Of a stretch of DNA of 64,000 bases, positions 21,401 through 30,005 are shown one piece after another. The position numbers and the translations under genes are program-made. Positions within the stretch are counted from its first letter, which is position 1. Every line of letters starts with the position of its first letter. Origin of the DNA: Astropecten irregularis (Eukaryota; Echinodermata; Asteroidea; Paxillosida; Astropectinidae); contig OZ020259.1 of the NCBI GenBank assembly GCA_963971285.1, positions 4,588,001 through 4,652,000 on the forward strand, written 5' to 3'. The notes beneath the pieces were generated by a model. The model saw nothing but the letters and a program-made list of their open reading frames with translations, was not told the DNA's origin and did no database searches.

Positions 21401-22260
21401 TCTTTGCTGTGTAGTGTAGCGTGTGGCCAATTCCAGCGTAACGGACATGACAATCACACAGTTTTTGCCTTATTCAGTGGATCACAAAGTAGGATTGGCA
21501 GTTTGCAAACAATTTTAATTAGGCTTATCAGACACATTTAACTATCAGTGACATGAAGTAAATTGTATGTAATTTCATTGAACAGTTGTAGAGAAAATGC
21601 ACTTCTTGTGACCGTAACGGGCATGACACCAAATGGACATGAATTGCCCATATTCCCCCTACAAGTAATAAACTGCTGCAAACTGCTCATCAGCCAAAAA
21701 ATGACCTAAATTTATAAAATGCTTGGTGTTAAGTTAGGAGTGCCTGATGACACGTTTTGATCATAGCAGGATTTTTTTCAAAGGTCTAAATGCAAGAGGA
21801 ATATTGTTATCTAACGTCATCTTATGTGTCGCATCATATTTGTCACGGTATTCCATGCTTGGAGTCTTTTACGAAATGAGGCTTAAGGCTCAGGCTTTGG
21901 ATTTGTTTTGCTGAAATGAAGGGCTTGATGGCCAAGTTGTAGCCTTTCTTTTAGCTCAATCGTGTGGTCCAAGCCCTTCATTTCGCTTTGTATATAGGCC
22001 TCAAATCGCAGTAGTGAAATAAGTCCCAAGCCTAGCCTCAAGCCTGGTTTCATAAAGGCCGTATAACAACTTCTGATATGACTGTTTCATACTGTACTAT
22101 TAGTAATATTAATTTTCATACCCCTTTTAATTTGGCGTCCTTTTTTACAGCCTACCCGACCCAGCAGCCTGGCTACGCTCCTTCCCAGGGACTGGTGGAA
22201 CCTCCGCCTCCGGTGTACGATCCCATATCTCACAACATGAATCAGCCTCTCATTAAGTAG
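15347..22260 (+). CDS. MS4A/CD20-like four-pass membrane protein, gene A (7 coding exons)
   Basis: Spliced CDS: 15347-15412, 17313-17510, 18679-18738, 19476-19613, 20331-20459, 21142-21217, 22151-22260, giving 258 aa. Every junction has AG/GT sites; intron phases are 0,0,0,0,0,1. The start is the first ATG after an upstream acceptor, in an MMQQQQP context. Four hydrophobic segments lie at about residues 47-69, 83-102, 109-133 and 158-184. The TM1-TM2 stretch (GIMQIMCG...SPIWCGLLFFSITGILG) has the pattern of the MS4A/CD20 family (PF04103-like). The TM3-TM4 loop contains Cys140 and Cys152, which could form a disulphide as in CD20. After TM4 there is a C-x3-C-C cluster (184, 188, 189), possibly palmitoylated. 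The tail is Pro/Gln/Tyr-rich with a PPVY (PPxY, WW-domain ligand) at 242-245 and ends QPLIK. Vertebrate MS4A proteins act as plasma or endosomal membrane components, often with receptors; the role here is unknown. Near-identical to gene B. Confidence 0.85.
16454..16831. mobile_element. TTAA MITE, AGGGATG family, gene A intron 1 only
   Basis: TTAA on both sides (16450-16453, 16832-16835). Gene B has one TTAA at 38214-38217 with identical flanks, proving the target duplication and insertion after the gene duplication. Confidence 0.85.
16883..17222. mobile_element. TA-flanked MITE in gene A intron 1
   Basis: Inverted ends TACAGT(T/A)ATC, GCGCACGGTTTT and GGCGCCCTCTTT, next to TA. The target is the centre of a GATCCTGCTATAGGATC repeat. 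Fits Tc1/mariner. Orthologous copy at 38283-39053 with another MITE inside. Confidence 0.8.
17313..17510 (+). CDS. Gene A coding exon 2 (TM1)
   Basis: 66 codons between CTGACAG and GTAAGAAG. Encodes the short N-terminal domain, TM1 and the start of TM2 (PIWCGLL). It differs from the gene B exon by only a few residues (I/M, D/E, R/E). Confidence 0.85.
18056..18188. mobile_element. Short foldback in gene A intron 2
   Basis: Inverted ends GGGAGACTTTTGGAG around a CGCGC-rich centre with palindromic CACAATTGTG. Absent from gene B at about 40045. Target duplication unclear. Confidence 0.6.
18470..18640 (+). mobile_element. tRNA-derived SINE, gene A intron 2
   Basis: Box A-like TGGTGTAGTGG and box B GGTTCAAGTCC (18524-18534). 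Ends shortly before exon 3. Shared with gene B (40150-40345). Confidence 0.6.
18679..18738 (+). CDS. Gene A coding exon 3 (TM2)
   Basis: 20 codons (FFSITGILGALASLKRNRCA), phase 0, acceptor TTGCGTAG and donor GTAAGT. The 60-bp size is the same in genes A, B and C. Confidence 0.85.
18786..19086 (+). mobile_element. tRNA-derived SINE, gene A intron 3
   Basis: Box B GGTTCGATCCC, then a body with GGTTCTCTCC...TTTTTCTCCGGTTTTCCTCC, as in many marine invertebrate SINEs. Orthologue at 40480-40785. Confidence 0.6.
19095..19249. mobile_element. hAT MITE, 155 bp, gene A intron 3 only
   Basis: Ends CAGTGGCGTCGCC / GGTGACGCCACTG, 8-bp duplication CCAGTAAG (19087-19094, 19250-19257). Gene B shows one CCAGTAAG near 40781-40788. 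Confidence 0.95.
19476..19613 (+). CDS. Gene A coding exon 4 (TM3 and large loop)
   Basis: 46 codons. Encodes TM3, then an extracellular loop with two cysteines 12 residues apart. The gene B counterpart is 45 bp shorter and lacks both cysteines. Confidence 0.85.
19662..19865. mobile_element. G-rich hAT-like element, gene A intron 4
   Basis: Starts CAGTGAGGGATC with a G run and ends TAGATCCGCCCCTG, the usual hAT end type. The target duplication is eroded. Orthologue in gene B at 41110-41380. Confidence 0.5.
20059..20278 (+). mobile_element. tRNA-derived SINE, gene A intron 4
   Basis: Box B GGTTCGAATCC near 20126, then a body with GGGCAAGACGCTTTGTCA and CACCCAGGTGTAAATGGGTA. Orthologue at 41571-41790. 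Confidence 0.6.
20331..20459 (+). CDS. Gene A coding exon 5 (TM4)
   Basis: 43 codons covering TM4, with a buried Glu (VFEFIV), followed by the C-x3-C-C cluster. Phase 0, donor GTAAGT. Confidence 0.85.
20600..21008. repeat. (TTGATTGATCGATGG)n minisatellite, gene A intron 5
   Basis: About 410 bp of TTGATTGATCGATGG variants. The gene B counterpart (42140-42937) is about twice as long. Confidence 0.9.
21142..21217 (+). CDS. Gene A coding exon 6 (tail)
   Basis: 76 bp encoding 25 residues of the cytoplasmic tail (VYRDQVIVSTQPSVY...). Ends in phase 1 (TAT G / GTAAGT). Confidence 0.8.
21870..22060. mobile_element. Foldback MITE in gene A intron 6
   Basis: Inverted ends AAATGAGGCTTAAGGCTCAGGC ... 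complement near 22035. Shared with gene B at 44030-44215. Confidence 0.5.
22151..22260 (+). CDS. Gene A coding exon 7 (C terminus, stop)
   Basis: Completes the split Ala codon and encodes a Pro/Tyr-rich tail with PPVY and the end NQPLIK, then TAG. Acceptor TTTTTTACAG. Confidence 0.85.
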
Positions 22261-22399
22261 ATCATCCATGGAGTCTACTTTATGAACCTTTGACCTTTGG
22301 CCTTTGACCTTTACCAATTAAGTCTTAATAATAACGCAGACCAATTACTTTTACATTAATCACTGTGAATGCAACCAAAGTTCTTGGTTTAGTTTAGTA

Positions 22400-23054
22400 A
22401 GGAGCTCCAGGAGTGCCATTCCACTCATTCAGATAACCACATAATTTATCTTGACAATTCGACTTATTAAGCCCTAAAAGTCAACTTATCAAGACAATTT
22501 ATAATTGCAAGATTACTTAATGAATGCTAAAGAAGTCAGTTCAATTCGTTTCAATTTATTCATTCGTCATATGAAAAAAATTTGTGAAATTCATGATAAA
22601 AATTAACAAGACATCAAATTTTAAAACTATACAATATTGCACAAACAAAACAACGTACAGATTATGAAGAGAAACAAAAATATTCCAAAAAATCCTCAAA
22701 AGTCAAATACATCAATAAACAGCAAAGTCAACATATCCTGGTGATTTATCTCGCCAAGATGTCTTACTGTACTGAAAGAAGGAAGTTGATTTGTCGTGAT
22801 AGTTTACCTTGTAAAGACGACTCAATAAAACTGAGGTTATTTATCAGGGTAAGACAACTTTTGAGATGCACTTCGAAGACTTGGCCAGATATTGTAAATT
22901 ATCAGAGTAAGTCGACGACTCCCTTTCGCGAAAAGTCTTCTTCCTTGTTGAAATAATTATTGAGACAAGACGACTTTTACCACTCCAAAAGTCGACTTGG
23001 CGAGATAAATTATCTGGTTATCTGGACAAGTGGTATGGCACTTGTGGAGCTCCA
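22400..23054. mobile_element. MULE-like element in gene A 3' UTR
   Basis: Inverted ends (A)GGAGCTCC...GTGCCATNCCACT about 65 bp long, flanked by TAGTTTA(G/A)TA (22390-22399, 23055-23064; 1 mismatch in 10). Shared with gene B, so it predates the duplication. Confidence 0.7.
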
Positions 23055-23696
23055 TAGTTTAATACACAGGTTTTGCTGTTTTATCAACACCATAATTATG
23101 ATTAAAATGCATGTAGTGAACACATTATTTAGCCACCATTCTTATATTAATGATAAGTAATTACTTTGAATTGTGTAAATTTTCAAAAAATAACTTTGAT
23201 TGTTTTTTTTCTTCTCAGTACTAGATTAATACACTTCTTTGTTACATGTAGTTTTTTGTTGTGAATACTGGTACTCAAAACACTTGTATTACCTTACTCA
23301 TTATTATTACTTACTAAACTCTTGTGTTACTTATTTTTACTTACTTTACTCTTATTTTGTTACTGAGCATTACTTGATCTTGTATTTTTGCTTAAAAATT
23401 TGCTTGCAATAATATTTTTGTTAACAATAATAGGGATGTATTATTATAATTTCTTGCTTGAAATTAGGGTCCAATTTTCATAGTCTGCTTGCCACAAGAG
23501 CCTGTGCTTAATACCATTCATCCGTGTAGGTTAGCACAGAAACAATGATTTGTTAGCTGATATGGTGAGTCGAAGTTTCCATGGAGCAAAACCAAAATTC
23601 AATTTTTTCAGTTGAAACATAATAATTGGCTAACATCTCCACAAGTTGTGTATTGGAAACTAGCTTACTAGTCGGATTTATGTCATGGGGCGAATT

Positions 23697-23942
23697 TCAT
23701 GGAGATGCTTAGCACCAAAAAAATGCTTAGCACTAAAATCAGTCTCGCCTAATAAAACAAACCACCATTAAAAATTCCATTTGATATACATGATGGTCAG
23801 CGAACAACAGCCAAAGAACAATCACAAGTGATGATACACAACACATGGAAATTAATTTTGATTGTTAATCCTGTTTTTATTAAGACAGAAATATATCATG
23901 GTAAGCAAGTTTTTGTGCTAAGCAGGGCCGTGAAATTTGCCC
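23697..23942. mobile_element. GGGGCCAATTTCATGGAGCTGCTTAGC-type MITE, left unit
   Basis: Inverted ends GGGG(C)GAATTTCATGG / CGTGAAATTTGCCC with GCTTAGCACNAAAA inside both arms. Same family as 45846, 48737, 55079 and 56790. Confidence 0.65.
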
Positions 23943-24325
23943 ACTATTTGTAATGTGCAGTTGACCACATTGTCTTTAGTCATTTATTGAACTGTAATAT
24001 CTTTAGTTTTCCCAATAGTTTTCGCTCCATATATTTTTGTGTGCTTTAAACGTGGATTTTAAAGGTTATTTTCGCTGTTTAATTGCTTGTATCGTTTTGC
24101 ATTTTGCTTTTTATTATGTTGCTAAGTGTCTTGAATAAACAACTTATTATTATATTGGAACGAGAAATCTTCTTTGATAAAGCCATGAGAATCATTAGCA
24201 GCTATGTAAAATACGCAAGACCGTATTAGTAATTACTATTAATTAGCTGCATGCTCCTATAAATCAAAAGAATGAGTGTTTATTTAGGCCTACACAGAGG
24301 CCTGACGTTTGGAACCTATATACAC

Positions 24326-24479
24326 GGGGTCGATTTCACGAAGCCCTCCGATCGATCGTAACTCGAGTTACGAAAGATAACCCATCGTAGGGGGCCTATC
24401 CTATGTACGGCTTCAATTCATCCAAAGTCCTACGATTGATAGTAACTTTATATACGAAGAGTTTTGTGAATTCGACCCT
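24326..24479. mobile_element. GGGGTCGATTTCACGAAG-type MITE, left unit
   Basis: Inverted ends GGGGTCGATTTCACGAAG and near-complement, with ATCGATCGTAACTCGAGTTACG inside. Orthologue 46482-46635. Confidence 0.6.
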
Positions 24480-24960
24480 AGGGATCATTTTCAATAGTTG
24501 TATAAAAGTTTAAGTCACAGTTAAAGGCATGCTTACACATAAGTAAATGGTTAATTAATGCATTTACCAGTATAAACACATATATAGCAATTACTAATGT
24601 ACAATCGTGAGTTTTTCAGGCAGAGTAACACTTTTGTGAGTAGCCACTTAATAATTGAAGGCGCTTATTATGTTAGCCATAATTAGACGCTACATGGTTT
24701 GCCATCAAAATCAGAACAAAATACTGGAAAAGGCCCCATAATAGAAGAGATTTAGAAGACAGCAGCGGGTGAAACCTGTATTTCATGATTCAAGAAAAAG
24801 TTATGACGAAAAATCATAGTACAAAAAAAAGTTTAATCTGACCCTTTAATGTAGTACGGCCCAAACATACAATAATGAGATTTTCGAAGTTATTAAGATG
24901 CACATATGTATACATGTGTAGCCTATTAAAACATTATACAAGTAATAAACTTCATCAGCC

Positions 24961-25010
24961 TTCGATAAAGATCCTGCTATAGGATCGAAACGCGTCCGGC
25001 CCTCCTAACT
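24961..25010. repeat. GATCCTGCTATAGGATCGAAACG dispersed repeat
   Basis: A hairpin GATCCTGCTATAGGATC followed by GAAACGNGTCNGGCCCTCC. Recurs near 15970, 19918, 36403, 41428, 47130, 52397, 52610, 52740 and 58762. Family not recognised. Confidence 0.6.
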
Positions 25011-25904
25011 CCAATCATAAAAATAAAAGTTGAAGTTTGAAGTCGGCACTGTTTTGTCCACTTTTTATATGCAAAATGAAGAACTTCAGTTAATTACTAC
25101 TAGTGGAGGTATAGCTAGGAAAAGATTCTCACCAAGCTACTGGACCAAAACACCATCTACAATAGAAATTATGGCCTTCTGAGTTTAGTTTGTCATTTAG
25201 AGAATTTGTACCGGACTCGACAGTTTTTTTTGTCATTTAAGATTTTAATTATATACTATGCATGATAATTATATTTACAAAAAAATGTCGTTATTTTTGT
25301 CAAATCATGTTGCTGTGCGTATACAAGTACACAGAAATAAATAAAGCGTAATGCCAAGAGATAGTACACATGATTATATGGAGTTCCAATATGGCCTATG
25401 TGCTTTTCTTCTTCAATGGTGCGTTGCCAGACAAAATAACAAGACTCTATAATCACAATTGCACGGAGACATTTGACCTAAACCTTTGTGCTGATTTCTA
25501 TAGGTTTGGGTGAGGTATAACAACGAAGCCGCTGGAGGTATATGACGTCAGGAGTTATATACAGGGTGTCCCACAAAAACGCAACACAATAATTGTGTCG
25601 AGAACATTACATAAAAATTAAACTGTTTATCACTTCAAGATTAAGTCTTTGCTATCACCATGTAGAATTTGAGCAAAATTGGACTGAAATTCAGAGAATA
25701 AACTCATAAGACTGAATTACCCAAGATAAAAACCCTAATTCTTTCATACACATTGTGTGTATTGATTACTTATTCTGGAATATTGCAAATTTGTTTTTAC
25801 AAGAGTACTCTTTCAATTGGTCATATTTTCACCAATTTCAGCCCGATTTTGCTTAAATTCTACATGGTGATAGCAAGGACATGGCTGTATCAATATGGTG
25901 CTGG
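25011..25904. other. Left-unit 3' spacer
   Basis: Collinear with 47180-48090. Contains ACAGGGTGTCCCACAAAAA (about 25561), a transposon-end-like string whose partner I cannot find. No gene seen. Confidence 0.5.
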
Positions 25905-26340
25905 TAGAAACATACCGTTATTTTTGTCCCGCCTGAAATGGTGTATTTTTCCAGAAATAAGTTAAACAACGACCGAAAATCTTAATTTTTGATCTTTTAA
26001 AAGATCAAAAATAAAAGAGAAAAGACTTTAGAAATACTGTGGCTGTTTTTCACCGTTTTCTCTAAAATGGGCACCGTATGGGACTGAAATTTTCCCAGAT
26101 GACTGTTACTGTATCTGTCTTGATATTTTGCCCATGAATCTGTATTAATATTCTTTGATAAAAACCAAAGTATGATACTACCTTTAAGAAATACTGTGGC
26201 TGGTTTTCTCTGTTTTCTCAAAAAGTGGGCACCGTATGGGGCTGAAATTTTCACAGATGACTGTTACTGTATCTGTCTTGATATTTTTGCCCATGAATCT
26301 GTATTTCTTTGATAAAAACCAAAGCATGATAAATGCTAGA
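25905..26340. mobile_element. Two joined partial TTAA MITEs at duplication junction
   Basis: The first copy ends ATACTACCTTTAA at about 26190; the second begins internally at AAATACTGTGGCTG and lacks its 3' terminus, as at 1730. This is the boundary between the two duplicated units. Confidence 0.7.
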
Positions 26341-27161
26341 TATCTATATAGAGCAGCCAATATGGACGATATGCTATTCATAAATACAGTATATTCATGC
26401 ACCATTGTATAGGCCGATACTTGTTATGTTAAAAAGGCTTCGGTCGTTTCCCGTGTGCTTCAGTCAGTCGTAAATCATTAATTTTATGTGGGTAGAGTTT
26501 TGTCCTGTTGCCACGCGAAGGGGTTTTCCCCAACATTTCCCTGTAATCATTCCCTCATCACCTGATAATATTCAGGCTGGCAGGCAGGATGTGCTCAGCG
26601 TGGGACTGGATAGGCATGTAAATAATCACTGTTTGGCTGGCAGCCAAAAGACCCACGCCCATAGTGTCCTTATATTAGTAGACTTGTTGTCAAGTCGTTC
26701 GAAGTCGCGTTGATGCGTCTCTCTTCTTTTAGCCTTTTTTATTTAGGCCTTTTCATACGACGCTAAAAAACTCTCATGTTTTCAGTTATACAGTGTAGGC
26801 CTACGTGACAATTTGATTGTTAGTTTATTACATTCACTATCTCATTGGGCATATTGTGACCACATTTTTAAGGTGACAATTATTAATCCATGCATCACCG
26901 AGCAATTACTGATTGTCTGGGAAAAGTCCATTTTGCTGCCAGTTACAACACAGCTAATAAGAATATTAAGATATAAACCGCCATTATGGCAGGAAACTTT
27001 ACCAAACAATCAGTAAATTGCTCGGTGATGCACGAATGGATTGCCTTGAAATTTGGTCAGTCAGAAGATATGGCCAGGGAGATAAATGAATGCAGTAGAC
27101 TAAAGCTGAAAATTACATTTCCTTTTTCCTATTTTGTCAAAATGGATTTCGTTGTTTTGTT

Positions 27162-27310
27162 TTGTTTGTTTGTTGTTGTTGTTGTTGTTGTTGTTTTTTT
27201 TTTTTTTGGGGGGGGGGGGGGACCGTGCCAGGCACGAAGGGTCTAGCACCAACCCTCCTCCCCCCCCCCCCCCCCGAAAAAAAAAAAAACAACAACAACA
27301 AAAAACAAGA
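27162..27310. repeat. (GTT)n-Tn-Gn / Cn-An-(CAA)n foldback
   Basis: GTT repeat, 15-T run and 14-G run, then GTGCCAGGCAC, then the complementary C run, A run and CAA repeat. Strong hairpin or quadruplex potential. Confidence 0.7.
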
Positions 27311-27545
27311 AGATGGAATGAAATTGACTAAAAATCAAATAGCTGAATGAAAACTACATTTTACTTTTCATATTTTGTTTCAAATGGATTTCGTTGTTTG
27401 TTTTTTGTTGGACTTTAGCCTATAAAGATATGGCCGGATACACATTGTTTTTTTTAGTCTGCAAGTAGCCTATTGTGCTCCATGCACCTGCTGCTGCTAC
27501 ATACATACACCTGTACTTCCTGGTAATCGTGATAACATTAATTAG

Positions 27546-27567
27546 GGGCTTTATTTTTCCCAGGCTA

Positions 27568-27613
<46 letters not shown>

Positions 27614-27861
27614 TACGGCTCAGGCTACGGCTCCATTTTCGCAAATCCATAATATTGTGAAACGGGTATCAAAATAAAATACAAATAAAATTAGATTCTC
27701 TGGTTTGAAAACAGAGCTATACTATGGGTTTTAAAAAGAAAAACCAGAGGTTCAGTACTTTCAATGAAAAACTATCACAACCTGTTAATTATTAATGATT
27801 ATATGTGGATGACAGAGACGAAGCCGGAGCCTGAGCCGGAACTGATAGGTTTGGCAAAGGG
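27546..27861. mobile_element. GGCTCC-rich foldback MITE, right unit
   Basis: Orthologue of 4287-4568, with the GGCTCC hexamer expanded to about 8 copies (27570-27620). Confidence 0.6.
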
Positions 27862-29709
27862 CTTTCATTGCACGTGCGGCGAGTTGAGGCTTGTTGAGTG
27901 CAGTCGGCTAGAACGAATGATATCTGGCTGCGTCACTCGTGGAGGCAGAAGTTACACCGATCGTCAGTTTTTACGTCTTTTCCTTCCTCCAGACAGCCAG
28001 TCATTGGGAAAAAGGTACGTAATCACGGGTTTGTTAATGTCATTTTGTCTCCTAATTTCAAGAATCGGTTAGAAAAACATCTGATGATCATCTGAAAACG
28101 TAGTTGCGATGATCGTAACCCTAGGTCTGACATGGGGACAGGGACCTTAGGGTTACGAAGAAGTTCATTCAAACATTGGAGAAAAACTTTTTGGCCAACT
28201 CCTGAAGTACGTTTCCACTTAGTTTTCCACTTTCCAATATCCAAACACAAAATCTGACTACATGGATCTGATCGGTACTTATCAATGAGTCATATAAAAC
28301 CACTTAGAATATCGAAAGATTATTTTATGCAGAAAAAATGACCCAAAACTTACCGAAGGTGTCGAGATTCCCTCCGTTTGCCCTCAGTCGGCCATTTTGA
28401 ATAGTGCGCAGTGTGCGATTTTTTTTTCTGCACCGTTGACGCGTCAGAATGTCAGTTTATTGGATTTTTGCGACTTGAATGAAGACCATGGAGGTGGCGC
28501 ACATCAGCTCAGTCGATCCAGACCTAGCGCACGCTATACACTGCATGCAGTATAGGCCTAGTATACGAAGCAGAAATCGGGTCAAAAAGATTGGAAACCA
28601 TTACTTGGAATCGGATGAATTTTTGAGAAGCTAACATGTTTTGAAACCTTATGTTTTGAAAAATCGAAAATATTTTTTAAGACTCGGATGCATTTTCAAA
28701 AACCTAATCAAATTTAACCACCGAACATATTCAAGTTTCGGATATTTTTGCGAATCCGATCATTTTTCAAACATCTAACATGTTTCCGAATCGGATGCAA
28801 TTCCAAAAACCTAACATGTTTTTCGATTCGAATGCATTTTCAAGTTCCGAATGCCCACAAAACAGCCGTAGGCATAAAACAGCCGTAGAGTGTGTGTTAG
28901 GTTTACGTAATTTCATCCGAGTTTTCATTTCATCCGATTCTGAAAAGCATCCGAAACTTTTGACCCTGTTCGGGCCGGGTTTTGCCGAGTGCCCGAGCCC
29001 AGAACTGATAGTCTTGCAACAAGACGTCCGGGGGAAACTCCACGTCCCACTGCAAGCCTACGGCCAGAGCCACTGTTCGCAGTGTTTGGCCTACAAATCG
29101 TGCCACTACTAAATACTAGACTTTATAGTACAATGATAATTCCTTGTGGAAAATGGAGAAAAGACCAAATGTGCACCCCTTAAACCATGGAGGTAGAAAT
29201 AGAAATTACTGTAGTCACGCTCGTACTAGGCCATGATCATGACACCTATCGAGTGACGGAGGTGGGGCAGGGGGGGGGGGAATTTATTATAAAATGGAGA
29301 AAAGAAGACCAAATGTGCACCCCTTATCCTTAAAAGTTAAACAACCGTTAATTTTCTTGTTGCTTTTTTAAACCATTTTTTTCACACCGGTGATTTAATG
29401 GCCAGGTTTAAGGTTTTATACAATAAAAGAAAAATGTCGACCGTCTTCTACCTGTTTTGTAACTTACAAAGAAAATAACGGAGGTCCTGCCCATTTTCAT
29501 ATACAAGACATAAGCTTGTCCCTCGATAAGTTTTTCAAGCCCACACGGATTGCGACTCAGTTTTTTTGTTTTTGTTTGTTTTCATTTTCAATCAACCCAG
29601 CAATATCCGCCCCTGATCGAGACTGTCGACCCAGCTTTCCTCGATTACTGTTGTAGTTCGACGAACTACACGTTCGATTGATCGTAAAATTTTTGAATGC
29701 TGGTCAACT

Positions 29710-29788
29710 CGTACGCCGACCAACTCGTATGGCGCCAACGTACGTCACCGTACGAGTTGGTCGGCGTACGAGTTGACCAAACAGCGTA
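29710..29788. repeat. Large palindrome of AACTCGTACG units
   Basis: About 27-bp arms GGTCAACTCGTACGCCGACC... and complement around GCGCC/ACGTACGT. Lies in the centre of the level-3 element. No target duplication seen. Confidence 0.7.
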
Positions 29789-29805
29789 CGAGTTGATTGG
29801 CGTAC

Positions 29806-30005
29806 CAGTGGCGCACCCAGGGGGGGGGGCTCGGGGGGCTTGAGCCCCCCCCAAGAGGGTCCCTGAAAAAAAAAAAAACGAAAAAAAAGAAGAAAAAAAG
29901 AGAAAAAAAGGGGGGGGGAGAGGGAAAGGGGGGGGGGGGGAATGTTTTGTGGGAGAAAAATTTTCTTTGAGCCCCCCCCAAGACAAAATCCTGGGTGCGC
30001 CGGTG
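29806..30005. mobile_element. hAT MITE, 200 bp, level 4 of nest
   Basis: Ends CAGTGGCGCACCCAGG / CCTGGGTGCGCCGGTG, 8-bp duplication TGGCGTAC (29798-29805, 30006-30013). Interior of G, A and GA runs. Confidence 0.9.

Larger units (their letters stand above)
22261..24155 (+). other. Gene A 3' UTR and downstream region
   Basis: Conserved with the region after gene B. It holds a MULE-like element (22400-23054), a MITE (23697-23942) and two AATAAA signals (22714-22719 and 24134-24139). The later signal, in TTGAATAAACAAC, is kept in gene B at 46290-46295 and is the more likely end of the transcript. Confidence 0.45.
1590..26190 (+). repeat. Left unit of tandem segmental duplication (gene A)
   Basis: Collinear with the right unit through the upstream region, all exons, introns and the 3' region. 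About 14 kb remains when unit-specific insertions are subtracted. The borders fall in copies of the 350-bp TTAA MITE. Confidence 0.8.

Noticed and set aside
27420-27650. Arg/Ser-repeat peptide resembling an SR domain
   Set aside because: Translation of the expanded GGCTCC hexamer in a MITE; no splice or domain context.
28740-29112. 110-codon frame and its mirror at 30084-30455
   Set aside because: The two are the inverted arms of the level-3 transposon. They encode the same low-complexity sequence and no domain.
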